Shown here piece by piece: positions 22,501-33,499 of a stretch of DNA of 64,000 bases. Where the stretch lies: assembly GCA_950295325.1 (NCBI GenBank), contig OX485808.1:28850527-28914526 (forward strand). The letters are read 5' to 3'. Position 1 is the first letter of the stretch. The number at the start of each line of letters is the position of its first letter. The notes below the pieces were generated by a model. That model had not been told where the DNA came from, searched no databases, and saw only the letters and a program-made list of their open reading frames with translations. A program made the translations under genes and the position numbers. The DNA comes from Polytrichum commune. Taxonomy: Eukaryota; Streptophyta; Polytrichopsida; Polytrichales; Polytrichaceae.

Positions 22501-23022
22501 CTGGAGGAGTTCCCCTCCGGAATATGCACTCTCAAGGCTTTGGAGGAATTGTCATTCAATGGATGCAAATCTTTGAAGAACATACCGGAAGGGTTGGGGG
22601 GGTTGACTTGTTTGAAGAAATTGTATATGCGGGATTGCGAGGCCCTCGAGGAGTTCCCCTCCGGAATTTGCACTCTCAAGGCTTTGGAGGTATTACAATT
22701 CAACGGATGCAAATCTTTGAAGCGCATACCTGAAGGGTTGGGGGGGTTGCCTTGTTTGAAGATATTGCGTATGTGGGATTGCGAGGCCTTGGAGGAGTTC
22801 CCCTCCGGAATATGCACTCTGAAGGCTTTGGAAATATTATCATTCAAAGGATGCAAATCCTTGAAGAACATACCGGAAGGGTTGCGGGGGTTGACTCGTT
22901 TGAAGAAATTGTATATGTGGGATTGCGAGGCCCTGGAGGAGTTCCCGTCCGGAATATGCACTCCCAAGGCTTTGGAGGAATTATCATTTACAGGATGCAA
23001 ATCTTTAAAGAAACAGACCTGA
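16786..23022 (+). repeat. 144-bp LRR-coding tandem array, about 43 units
   Basis: The unit is 144 bp. G-run landmarks fall at exact 144-bp steps from about 16,829 to about 22,877, broken only by the one-base loss near 19,578. Higher-order copies are visible: segments near 19,584, 20,160, 20,736 and 21,312 are spaced 576 bp (four units), and others 864 or 1,152 bp. Sequence between higher-order copies is almost identical, pointing to recent unequal exchange or conversion. Because 144 is a multiple of 3 and few units carry stops off-frame, long antisense frames run across the array. Confidence 0.92.
19579..23022 (+). pseudogene. PNL-A LRR continuation beyond the frameshift
   Basis: This is the same exon carried on in the next frame, open for 1,147 codons and holding about 23-24 further 48-aa LRR units. 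It has no start or splice site of its own and would be translated only if the missing G were restored or the ribosome shifted. It ends in TGA at 23,020-23,022, after a one-base insertion near 23,010 changes the usual AAG-AAC-ATA-CC context. With both changes absent, PNL-A would be over 3,100 aa. The long open frame means the break at 19,578 is recent, or is not real in the living genome. Confidence 0.75.
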
Positions 23023-24945
23023 AGGGTTGGAGGGGCTCACCTCTTTGAAGATATTGTATATGTAGGATTGCAGACCCTCGAGGAGTTCCCGTTTGAAATA
23101 TGCACTCTCAAGGCTTTGGAGGAATTATCATTTATAGGATGCAAATCATTGAAGAACATACCCAAAGGGTTGGGGGGGTTGACTTGTTTGACGAAATTGT
23201 ATATGTAGGATTGCAAGGCCCTGGAGGAGTTCCCCTCCGGAATATGCATTCTCAAGGCTTTGGAGGAATTATCATTTACAGATGTAAATCCTCGAAGAAC
23301 ATACCGGAGGGGTTGAAGGGGTTGACTTGTTTAAAGAAATTGTATATGTCCGTTTGTGAGGCCCTAGAGAAGTTCCCCTCCGGGATATGCACTTTCAAGG
23401 CTTCGGAGGAATTAGAATTCAATGGATGCAAATCTTTGAAGAACATACCCGAAGTGTTGGTGGGGTTGACTTCTTTGAAGAAATTGTATATGTGGGATTG
23501 CAAGGCCCTGGAGGAGTTCCCTTCCGGAATATGCACTCTCAAGGCTTTGGAGGAATTATCATTTACAAGATGTTAATCCTTGAAGAACATATTGGTGGGG
23601 TTGGGGGATTGAGTTTTTAAAAGATATTGTATATGCGGGATTGCGAGGCCTTGGAGGAGTTCCCTTCTGGAATATGCACTCTCAAGGCTTTCGAGGAATT
23701 AGAATTCAATGGATGCAAATCTTTGAAGAACATACCCGAAGGGTTGGGGGGGTTGACTTGTTTGAAGAAATTGTATTTTTGGGATTGCGAGGCCTTGGAG
23801 GAGTTCCCTTCCGGAATTTACAGTCTCAAGGCTTTTGAGGTATTATGATTGAGAGGATGCAAATCATTGAAGAACATACCCGAAGGGTTCGGGGGATTGA
23901 TTTGTTTGAAGATATTGTATATGTGGGATTGCGAGGCCTTGGAGGAGTTCCCCCGGAATATGCACTCTCAAGGCTTTGGAGGAATTAAAATTTAATGGAT
24001 GCAAATCCTTGAAGAACGTACTAGAATGCTTCGACGGGTTGACTTGTTTGAAGAAATTATCCATGGGGGATTGCCAAGCTCTCAAGGAGTTCCTTTCCGG
24101 AATATGCACTCTCAAGGCTTTGGAGGAATTATGATTTAGAGGATGCAAATCATTGAAGAACATACCCAAAGGGTTCAGGGGGTTGACTTGTTTGAAGATA
24201 TTGTATATGTCAAATTGTGAGGCTCTTCAAGAATTCCCTTCTAGAATACGTACTCTCAGGCTTTGGAGGAATTATCATTTATAGAATGCAAATCCTTGAG
24301 AGAAATACCGGAAGGGTTTGTGGTGTTGACTTGTTTGAGGATACTATACATGCAGGATTGCGAGGCCCTGGAGGAGTTCCCTTCCAGAATTTGCACTCTC
24401 AAGGCTTTGGAGGAATTATCATTTAGAGGATGCAAATCATTGAAGAACATGCCGGAAGGTTTCGACGGGTTGACTTGTTTGAAGAAATGATATATGGCGG
24501 ATTGCCGGGCTCTCAAGGAGTTCCCTTCCGGAATATATACCCTCAATGCGTTGGAGGAATTGTGATTTACAGGATGCAAATCCTGGAAGAACATACCGGA
24601 AGGGTTGAGGGGGTTGAATTGTTTGGAGATATTATCCATGTGGGATTGCGAGGACCTGGAGGAGTTCCCCTCTGGAACATGTACTGACAAGGCTTTGGAG
24701 GAATTATCATTCAAAGGATGCAAATCCTTGAAGAATTTACCCAAAGGGTTGGGGAGTTGACTTGTTTGAAGATATTGTGCATACGGGATTGCGAGGCTCT
24801 CGAGGAGTTCTCTTCTGGAATATGCACTCTTGAGGTTTTGTAGGAATTGTCATTCACAGGATGTTAAGCCTTGAGGACAATACCGGAAAGGTTGGGGGGA
24901 TTGACTTGTTTGGAGAAATTATCCATTTGGAATTATGAAGCAATG
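23023..24945 (+). pseudogene. Decayed LRR units at the 3' end of the PNL-A array
   Basis: About 14 more units can be traced by the IPEGLGG-coding core near 23,164, 23,305, 23,450, 23,592, 23,738, 23,881, 24,024, 24,167, 24,310, 24,455, 24,598, 24,741 and 24,886. Spacing drifts to about 143 bp through small indels. TAG and TGA stops occur in most units, and only pieces such as 23,627-23,848 remain open. Divergence is clearly greater than in the core array. The decay stops just before the OSCA fragment. This is the worn edge of the array and is not expected to encode protein. Confidence 0.85.
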
Positions 24946-25079
24946 GATGACTCAAAAGGTGCTCCTGTGATTTCTAGTATTAATATGTGCACTGGAAATT
25001 ATTTTGATCCTTGTCCACTTGATGCTTGAAATTCTATTTTCTTTTAAACCAACTGCTCTATGCAGATCATTGCACTCAA

Positions 25080-25690
25080 GTATTGACTTAGATCTTTGTT
25101 ACAAATTGAGGTTGAGCGCAAGAAAATTCTTTCTAATGAAACAATATGTTAAAAGGGTTTGGTTTGTCTACTTCAACACCCACTGGCGTGCTGGAATGTG
25201 TGCTCAGACTCATCAAAGTTTATATCATACAAAATGGTTGACTGAGTGGGCTCCAAAGCCTCGTGATGTCTAGTAGAATAATCTAGCACTATCTTACATG
25301 ATGTTGAATTTTTGACGACTGACTTTACGTTTAGTTGTGTTTGCACTTGTATTCTTTCACTCATTCCGGTGGCATTTGTTCAATTGCTAGCAAACCTGAA
25401 TTGCTTCAACAAATGGTTTCCATTCCTCCAGCTTGTCACCAATTTGTGTGTTTTGCTTCACACACCAAATCTCGATGTTTTATCTATGTTTATGCTTCTC
25501 TCGGATGCTTGGGTGGATAGAAGAATTAGTTTAGAACAGCAGTCAACTTTGTTATCCCTTCATGTTGACCACCCTGTTGATAACGAGACCATTTTTGTCA
25601 GTAATGTTTGTGCACTCTTAGGGCATGTTCACACATTGTACATTGAACACAATCACAAAGGGGTGCTAAATCGGGAAACATTATTTTAGA
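25080..25690 (+). pseudogene. OSCA/CSC1-type channel fragment, second copy
   Basis: This is homologous to 1-540. The family signature reads A-G-M-C-A-Q-T-H-Q-S, then W-L-T-E-W-A-P-K-P-R-D-V followed at once by TAG. In another frame comes I-L-S-L-I-P-V-A-F-V-Q-L-L-A-N-L and N-K-W-F-P-F-L. An open frame at 25,312-25,689 spans this second part and a tail (S-D-A-W-V-D-R-R) not known from the channel. Stops and frame changes show it is not functional. It sits about 130 bp after the last LRR debris, so channel fragment and receptor array were probably joined before the block was duplicated. Confidence 0.75.
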
Positions 25691-25779
25691 GGGGAGTATT
25701 CTCACTACATGTCCCACATTTTCACTCTATATGAGTTTCATAAACTATGGGTCCCGTGATCAAAACTAATATCCTATTG

Positions 25780-26470
25780 TTGCATGTGTTTTTCGATACT
25801 GTCTTCTGCGCACCACCTCATTGGCTATGTCGAGGCCCCTGTACGTGACACATGGATCACAAAATGTTCACCACTAGGGTCTCTTTGAAAAGCTTACAAA
25901 ATTATGTATTTTCCTGGTTATGGTTATGTTGCAGCTAGTTTGCTTTGGTTGCTTCCCCATCTCTAGTTGAGTATGGGTTTGATTGTTGTGCTTGCATTTA
26001 CTTCGCTTAGCAGGGATGATGACTTCAATTAGATGTGCAAGAAGGTTTACCATCGATGATCTGCTGTAGATTTAAACCAAAGATATTGTCATCAATCGCG
26101 TCATTGTAGGGTAAGTGTGATGTGGTTTCACGTCATGACAAAATTTCTGCAATAAAATGAAGCTGAGGCATTGATTACAAATTTTTAAATCTCTGATGAT
26201 AATGCCTCACGAACCTCCCATGTTCTACTCCTTCAGTTCCTTCAGTAGAAAAATGTGCATTGATTTGAATGTCAGTACAATCAAGTCGTTTGTGTGAGTC
26301 TATGTGTGTCTATCGGATACAATGATCGCAATTGGTCCATGTTTTTGAATATTATGAAGTTACACCACCAAGTGTTGCCTTCTGATCATATAACCTATTG
26401 AAGGAAATTCTATTCAAGGGACCTAAAAGTTTGACCTCTAAGTTGATACAAGTGTTGTGGGTGTTAAAAA
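25780..26470. repeat. Diverged copy of the 5.5-7.6 kb repeat unit
   Basis: Shared landmarks with 6,130-6,850 include GATACTGTCTTCTGCGCACC, GTTATGTTGCAGCTAGTTTGC, a CTTCAATTAGATGT block and a CAAGTCGTTTGTGTGAGTCT-like block. Its presence downstream of PNL-A supports a repeated larger block in which receptor, channel fragment and this unit recur. Confidence 0.65.
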
Positions 26471-27224
26471 TGTGATGACATGGCCCAAGTCCAGTTGGGC
26501 ACATTAAAGATATGGAAAATACTACTTGAGTATTTAGATTTAGAATCAATTTGTTAAAAATCAATGCTTAGTCTATTACAACCAACATTCTTAAGGGCAT
26601 GAAGCACAAATGCTTCTCTTATACTCTCACTAATTATGCAATCAAAATACTAAGTCTCATTGCAGTGAAACATCGCATGTACAAGGCATCTAAGTGTATT
26701 ATCTTTCTTTTGTATCTCCCACAGGTCATGGGCCCATGCCTAAACTATATTCTTTTTGCAAGTTACAATGCTTCTGAGGTCTAGCCACAGAGGTTAATAT
26801 AGAAAAACAATTTAAAGCAGTTATGCAGTCTTTCCGCTCGTGGTGCAGTGAGCGTGCATGTCAAAGCTTGTTATCGCTTCATTTTCCTCATTTTTTACTC
26901 TCAAACTTCCTCAATGTCCGACCATATTCTTTTAGAATTTTCTCAAATCCTCGATTGTACTTCTCATTTCTTCCAAAATGGATGAAGAGATTGTTGAGAG
27001 ACCTCCTCATACATGTTCTATGCCAATACAAGAAAAGGTGATTGTTGGCGGGTCTATCCGTAGTCGTACCCACCTCTTGTTATGCAACCTTCCAAACATG
27101 ATCTGGGAAATCTCACAAATATTGAGAAGGTTTTAAAGAAAAAAAATTCTAGTTTGGAAATTCCAAATGTGCATCCTACTACGTGCTCAAAAGATGCTAG
27201 GCATAATCAGAGTCTAATGTTGAG
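26471..27224. other. Intergenic, nothing recognised
   Basis: AT-rich sequence with only short frames (for example 26,599-26,784 and 26,823-27,041), none with a known domain. Confidence 0.5.
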
Positions 27225-27612
27225 GTAGTGTTAATACATACCTTTCAAGGGATATTATCTTCTTGGTTGATGAATTGACATTTAGCTTTAAATAAGATAC
27301 TCCACTTTTCAGTCAACCTATTAGGTCTTCCAACTATAATTATAGCAATCAAAGACTAAAAATACAACGCTATGTTTGGTAAATTGATTTGATGTTGTAA
27401 ATTTGAGTTGTGAATATGAGAACGTAAGTTCATTGATAGTATATGAATTTAGAGGTTTGTGGTGATGAAATGGAATACATTTTAAAGTCCAAGTAGCCAA
27501 AAGTGTAATGGGACCGAGAAGTAATCCATGATGATTTCAAATTAGCTAGTAATTATCTAGAGAGGTGGGTGCTTTAAGCTCTGTGAGATAGAGGCTTGTA
27601 GTATGTTTTTGC
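27225..27612. repeat. Dispersed repeat R3, copy 1
   Basis: Landmarks are AATGTTGAGGTAGTGTTAAT, TTTCAAGGGATATTATCTTC, AGTCAACCTATTAGGTCTTC and GAGGTGGGTGCTTTAAGC. The same order is found at 38,025-38,880 (interrupted by a MITE) and twice within 38,955-39,450. It has no coding potential of note. Confidence 0.7.
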
Positions 27613-29530
27613 TATGGCTCAAAATAACAAAACCCAGGGAACAAAGTCTCCAGGAAGACTGAGATAGTGTCTATAAGGGTTAATGTCACATTGGATTTAA
27701 GGATTACAATAACAACTTGAGGTTTTTCTCACTTCATTCCTTCTTAATTCCGCTTATTCCCCACTCTTATGATTCCTTTGTGTTTCCTTAGTCGTGAGTG
27801 ATTCCGTCCTATCTCCAGGGAAAGTTTCTATCACTCTATGTCTTTGACCTATTTCAATCATAAAGCTCAATAGCTTGGTCAATAGTCTTTTGGTATCCGG
27901 ACAATAGTCTTCCAATGGATTTTCATCCTATTGGGGTTAGTATCTTTTGGTGTCCACAAAACAACAAGGTAACAACAACAATTCTCATTCCAATAAATTC
28001 ATTCATTACCAGGGTTCAATTATTCATTTTACTTGCGTTAATACTAATTCAAAAACTTATCTCATTCATGAACCATCACTCACCACCCTTCGGTCTGCAA
28101 TCTCTGCGCAACTCAAGGTAGAATAAACATACATGACTATATTCAATATTAGCTTAAAGCTATAATTAGTCAAGTATTAATCATGCTCAATACTATAATC
28201 CACTTCAACCACTCATTTCCGGGTGGGACATCTTAATATCAAATAGTCGCCTCATATACTAAGTAATGATGAGGATATCACTTCCAGCCCATACTTCTTC
28301 TACTTTTTAGGTTGGGCGCGTCTATAATCACATCATTAAACTACGCTCACCCCAATCTAAGTACTCTCTCTCTCTGCCTCTCTTTCTCTCTTCTTCTCTC
28401 GCTCTTCCTTCCTCACAGGTTGTTCATTCTCTCTACTGACTATAGTCCTTCTCAGCTTTTGGTAGTAGCGCGAGGTCTCTCCCTCTAACCTTATCTCTCT
28501 CTCTTCACTTTGCCTCTGAGCGGAGGTTTTGTTTCTGCCTGGCTCTTGATAATGCTAATTAGGTTAATCTTCCAGCATTATACTCTATAATCGCTTCTCT
28601 GGTAGCACTCGAATTGACTATAGTCCAATTGCTCTTGCAACACCCTATTCTTCCCCTCAATAGTTCTTTCACGTTTGCCTCGCTTTCTCAGACTCTCTTA
28701 TTTCCAGATATTCCTCCGTTGTTGTGTCTTCTCTTCCTCCAAGATACCTTCACTCTTGCTTGCTCTATCACATTGCTTACTTCCTCACACAATCAACTTC
28801 TTGTATTATCAATCACACTGAGACTCCAACTTTGACTTTAGTATGCTCACTCCGAAGCCTCTCTCCATCAAACAGTATCACTCCCATACACTTATGTTTT
28901 TCATAATTTACTCAATCAATTTCAGATTATGGTCTGATTACATTGCCTACTCTTCACTCTATCACAGAGTTGAAGGAACATTCTTCAAGCTACGGCACTT
29001 GGCCGACCCTACATACTCTTCGCTGAGAGCAACTACGCTAGTCTATCGCCTGTAAAACTCTTTGTTAATGGCCTGCTTTCTCCTCCAGACTATAGTCCTT
29101 TATCTCCCTTCCTCTTCTAGGCGGTTGTAACTTCCCTCCGAGGTCATTCAGTTCCTAAAAACTACTCTAAGAGCTCTTTCATCCGACTATAGTCCAACAT
29201 TTTCATCTGTTCTTCAAAAAACTTAATTCAAAAAGTTTGTATTCAGACTATAGCCCAAAAATCTATTCTACAAGGCTTTACTATTATTGGATATCAATGG
29301 GACTAGAGATAAGATTGCACAAGCATATACACATACACAAAGACATATGAACAATGCTTGGAGTGAGATGGTCTCATGTATTCCTTATTTTGTTTTTTTT
29401 TATTGTTTTTCTTCTTTTCATACAAACAGTATGGGATAACTCTTATCCCTCTTTGGATTAGCATTGTAGCCTTATTTTAACTTTATTCTTCCTCATGCCT
29501 CTTCCATTACATTTTTATTGACTACGAACA
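27613..29530. other. Pyrimidine-rich region, possible old LTR of the copia element
   Basis: The left part starts near AACAAAACCCAGGGAACAAA; a similar start (AACAAACCCAGGGAAACAA) occurs at about 55,966. The middle (28,370-29,200) is very rich in C and T. It carries five copies of the palindromic GACTATAGTC core: 28,438, 28,616, 29,088, 29,185, and 29,246 (the last as GACTATAGCC). Its position directly 3' of the minus-strand copia remains fits a 3' LTR, but LTR ends and a partner LTR were not found. Short frames such as 28,614-28,835 are low-complexity. Confidence 0.35.
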
Positions 29531-29534
29531 ATCT

Positions 29535-30601
29535 AATGCCTCTATCTTCTACACTCCCACTTTGGGAGTAGTCAAAGGCTTCTAAACCCATTGCCTTTGT
29601 TAATCCTTGATGTCTATCCTTTGCAAGTAGTTTGATTACCATGTCTGCTATCGTATCCTCTATTGGACAATATTTAAAACAAACATCTTGTTTTTCTACT
29701 TTCTCTCTAATGAAGTGATGTTATACATCAATATGTTTGGTGCGAGAATGGTGTGTGGGATATTTTGTAAGTGTCATGCATATTTGATTGTCGCACATGA
29801 TGAATGTCGGTCATTTTTGCACATATTCCACATCCATCAAGAGTTGGCTAAGCCAAACCATTTCTTTCATGCAATGGCTAGTGGCTAAGGACTCCACCTT
29901 CGTCATAGATAATGCAATGTCTGGTTGTTTCTTGCATTTCCACAAAATAATTCCAACACCAACAAAAAAAATACGTACCCCATATTGGATCACTAGTCGT
30001 TTGCATCTTCTGCGTAATTTGCATCGCAAATTCTTCTCAAGGCAATATCCTTGCCTCTGAGGCATAATTTGAAGTCCAAAGTACCTTTCAAATACCTCAT
30101 GATAAGTTTCATGGCCTTCCAATGTAACGGACCGGCCTTTGACATGAATTGGCTCACCATACTCACTGCAAATGCAATATTGGCCCTCGTGACCACTATG
30201 GCATGTATGAGAGATTTTACCTTGGCCTTGTATGAAACACTTTCCATTTCCCTTTGCACATTTCGAAATTCCTCATCTGAAAGTTTTAATAAATATAAGT
30301 TCGCATCCAAAGGAGTTCCAACCAGTTTGCATTCTTCCATGTTGAAACGTTTGAGGACCTCCTCAATGTAGTTCTTTTGGTTCATGGTGATGGTATGGGC
30401 TTCTCTATTCCTTTCAAATTCCACTTTTAAGCAATAATGCAACTCTTTGAGATCGCTCATTTTTAATTCTTTCTCAAATTCGGATTTAAAACACTTCAAT
30501 TGGATTACATTGTTTGCCAATATGATCAAATCATCCACGTAAATGATTGTTAGCAATATTGAGAAGAGAGGGGGCGTCCTCAATGAGGGAAATCTTTCCA
30601 A
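29535..30601 (-). mobile_element. Ty1/copia retrotransposon remnant: RT and RNase H
   Basis: Reading leftwards, the first frame (30,601-29,993) has the reverse-transcriptase catalytic motif Y-V-D-D-L-I-I, followed by the K-x-F-x-M-x-D-L-K-E-L-type stretch and the M-x-x-L-K-G-T-L-D connection typical of Ty1/copia. After a frame change, 30,122-29,811 continues into RNase H, with W-K-C-K-K-Q and a T-K-V-E-S-L-A-T-S motif that corresponds to the usual T-E-A-E-Y. Further weak similarity to the copia C-terminus runs to about 29,535 (A-D-M-V-I-K-L-L-A-K-D). Integrase, protease and gag are missing, and stops break the frame, so it is dead. Orientation is minus. Confidence 0.85.
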
Positions 30602-30659
30602 CCAGGTAAGTAAGTAAATGAGTAATTTAGTATTGCACTTTGAGCTTCACACAATATGA

Positions 30660-31230
30660 TGAATGAAATGTGTATATGAATATGACGACGATGACGATGA
30701 TGATGATGCAACACTGCTTCAATTTTTGTATTTGTCCAAAAATCTCTTTGTGCTCCTCAATCTATACTTCACAGCTTGGGCTAGTTCATCTCGACGTTCA
30801 TATTTGATGTTTACCATGTAACGATGATGATGCTGAGTTACCACTCATGAGCTTAACTTGTGAGGTGTGAGAAGAGGAGTATGTTTGTTGTATATTTAGT
30901 AGCTAGGGTTTAAGATGGAAACTGCCTTTTTATGATCAAGTTCGTTCGGAAAGAGCTGAGATGGATGTGTCAAGGTTATTAGTTGCAAATTGCAATATCC
31001 TTTCTTTTGGTTACCGAAAAAGTTATGTAGTTGGCTTCTTCGATTTCAACATGTTCAAGATCTTCCCATAGAATGTACTTCCCATGAATACGATGATGAT
31101 GCAACACTACCACTATTTTTTTGTGCTTGGCCAAAATTATTTTTCTGCTCTTCAGTCTGCATTTCACATCTCAGACTAATTCATAGTGATGTTCATTTCT
31201 GATGTATAGCATGTAACTATGACGATGGGT
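30660..31230. repeat. Two-copy tandem repeat with GAT-rich starts
   Basis: About 30,685-30,835 and about 31,085-31,230 share GATGATGATGCAACACT, a CACTTC/CATTTCACA block and ATGTATAGCATGTAAC-like ends. Unit spacing is about 395 bp. The copies are diverged. Confidence 0.55.
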
Positions 31231-32009
31231 TACTGATGACCTTATTATTTGTGAATAGAAGAGCTTATTATTTTGATTCTGGTTTTGGGTTGGATGTGGG
31301 AGGTGAATATATAGGCTGCATGGAAGAGGAGGTTCAGGAATAATAATAAGAATAAGAATAAGAAGTCGGTGTTCGCCAATCTTATTTCATATTAGTCTTG
31401 AGAGTGAGGCGAGGTATTTTCGCTGCTCGCCAGATTGTTATTCTAAAGTGCATTGCCATAAAATATCTCTGATCGGTTCCAAAATGGGACTAAGGCTTTC
31501 GTCTCTCAATTGGCAATACTAAGGTCTCAGTGCCATGGAACAGGTTTTGTGATGGACAATGATGTTTGTTTTGATGCTCCTCTTCCTGCCACAATCTTGG
31601 CCAGAAGTGCATTGTGAGAAAATGTGAATGTCCTATGTAATCGTCGGTCATGTAATGGAAGTCAAGGTTTGGCCTTTCAATTTGCAGTGTTAAGGACAAA
31701 GTTCTTTTGGAAGCTTGGTAATGATATGTTCTAGTGTTGTCATCTATCTTAGTTGAATGCACATTTAGGTTGTGGAGGTCTTAGGTCTTCATCGATGTAG
31801 CACAAGAAACAATAAGAAATTTACAACCGTAATGTTTTTTTTTTTTTTTTTTTCGGAGGTGTAAAGTAGGAAAACCAAGCATTGGTTTTAGAGAAAGCGG
31901 TCTTGTTTGGACAACATTTTAGCAAACACATTCATTCGATGCGGAGGAGTGACATATCAGATAATTTCATTAAAGTCTTTCAGTGGCCACTAGGAGAACC
32001 ATTCATGCT
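31231..32009. other. Intergenic; T19 tract
   Basis: No gene is recognised. A run of 19 T at 31,835-31,853 could be the poly(A) tail of a minus-strand retroposon, but no body of such an element was identified next to it. Confidence 0.45.
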
Positions 32010-32200
32010 AGCTTATATTGGATACGGATAGTGCACCATGGTCAACATGATTTAGTGCATAGGCACTACTACAACGACAACAACGTGTTTGCTACAGTAT
32101 TGTCTTGATGTACTCAAAAGGTTCATCAATCAACACGGTCTTGGAAACCCCAACTTAAGAAACCAAACTTCAAGCTTTGTCATTTGCAAGTGTCCAAAAG
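32010..32200. repeat. Inverted partner of 41,780-41,965
   Basis: Its reverse complement matches 41,780-41,965, with landmarks CACTTGCAAATGACAAAG, CCAAGACCGTGTTGATTGAT and GAGTACATCAAGACA. The pair is about 9.8 kb apart in opposite orientation. Confidence 0.75.
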
Positions 32201-32289
32201 GGATAAGAAAAAGCTAGATCGTAGGATAGTAGGACACATAAGCTAGGCAACTACACATGGACGTTGACCCTCGCCTCCTCTTTCTCATG

Positions 32290-32860
32290 TCTCTCTAAAT
32301 ACCCCCGACGAGCGTTGCACTCGTTAGGGTGGCGGGCGCCGGGCATCACCGAAAAAGCATGAGCCTTGGCCCCCGACCTTGGCATGCCCTAACCCTTGCA
32401 TTCTTGAAGGCTGTTTGTCCATATAACCCATATTGAGTGCAATTCATTTTCAAGGTTCAAAATCCAATATATGTGTACATTTTCATGGAGTAAATAAGCG
32501 TTTGATTGGGACTTCCTTTTCAAAGTGAAATTGTCAATAAAGCATGTAATTAACCTGGAAGGCAAATACATTACAAAACCCTCATTAGCACTGAGGTTAT
32601 AATTTTTGCGACTTACCATTGAAAGGGTCTTTGTCATTCTATAATGGAACTAAAATAAGTGTTCTAATTTTGAGTGTGTTTATTTTATAATATTTTAGTT
32701 AATACCTTCTACTTTCACAAAGTATTGATACACACTCAAACTATTTAAATGTGATTAAATGTAATTAAGTCTAAACAATCCTAATTAAGCCAAATTAAGC
32801 CAAATTGAATCAAAAAGTATGCTTATCAAATTAAATAATCCTAATTAATTATAAAATGTA
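32290..32860. repeat. Dispersed AT-rich repeat E, copy 1
   Basis: It begins with GCGTTGCACTCGTTAGGGTG and CCTTGCATTCTTGAAGG. It then has CCATATTGAGTGCA, TTCAAAATCCAATATATG, GAAAGGGTCTTTGTCATTCT and a TTAAATGTAATTAAGTCT tail. Copies lie at 33,860-34,340 and 41,286-41,765, with a short inverted piece at 40,724-40,870. The class is unknown. Confidence 0.7.
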
Positions 32861-33499
32861 CTTGATCATGTACTCTACAAAGTTTAGATGGTTGTTTTCA
32901 CATCCACAAAGCTACTTGTCAGGGCGTTTTCCTCTTGAAGGTGAAGATGATACTGTTGATTTTGACTCTACCAATTGATGGCTTTCATTTTTGTACATAA
33001 TATGGTATGCTAGGTTACTCTTTTATCATGTTGTGGCCTCAAATCTAATATGAGGTTTCAAGACCTGGGTATGATAGAAGAGTTAACTCATGGCCATCAA
33101 CCGGTTGATGGGTTATTTCAGGCTCGTCTCATGCTACGGATAAATTATTGATCATTGTTGTTGTTTCTTATGAGTAATGAATTGTTGGTCACTTTTGTTC
33201 GATGTTGATATCATTACATATTATTGTTGTATGTTGATACGTTCTTTTGGACGTTGTTGTTGAATGTTGTATGTTGTTTGTAGATATAAGTTTGCTACAT
33301 TGGAAACCGGCTTACATACCAATACCCAAGTTTTTGGCCAATTGTCATAACAATGAAGAGGAAATCAACCGACACTTTAAAAAAAATATATATTGGCTAG
33401 TCCAAATTAATGGCAACAAGTTTGCAACCGGTCAAATCCTGAAAAAACCGGTACAAGTTGTGAAGGGCGGATTTTAGCTGGTTGAGCTCAAAAATGTCC
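32861..33499. other. Intergenic, nothing recognised
   Basis: A 76-codon frame at 33,247-33,477 has no recognisable domain. Confidence 0.45.

Noticed and set aside
16909..23048. Plus-strand ORFs of 69-185 codons in another frame of the array
   Set aside because: They stop and start with single-base differences between units. They are off-frame readings of the LRR repeat.
16786..24945. CRISPR array
   Set aside because: The repeat is a coding LRR unit of 144 bp with no spacers, in a plant genome.
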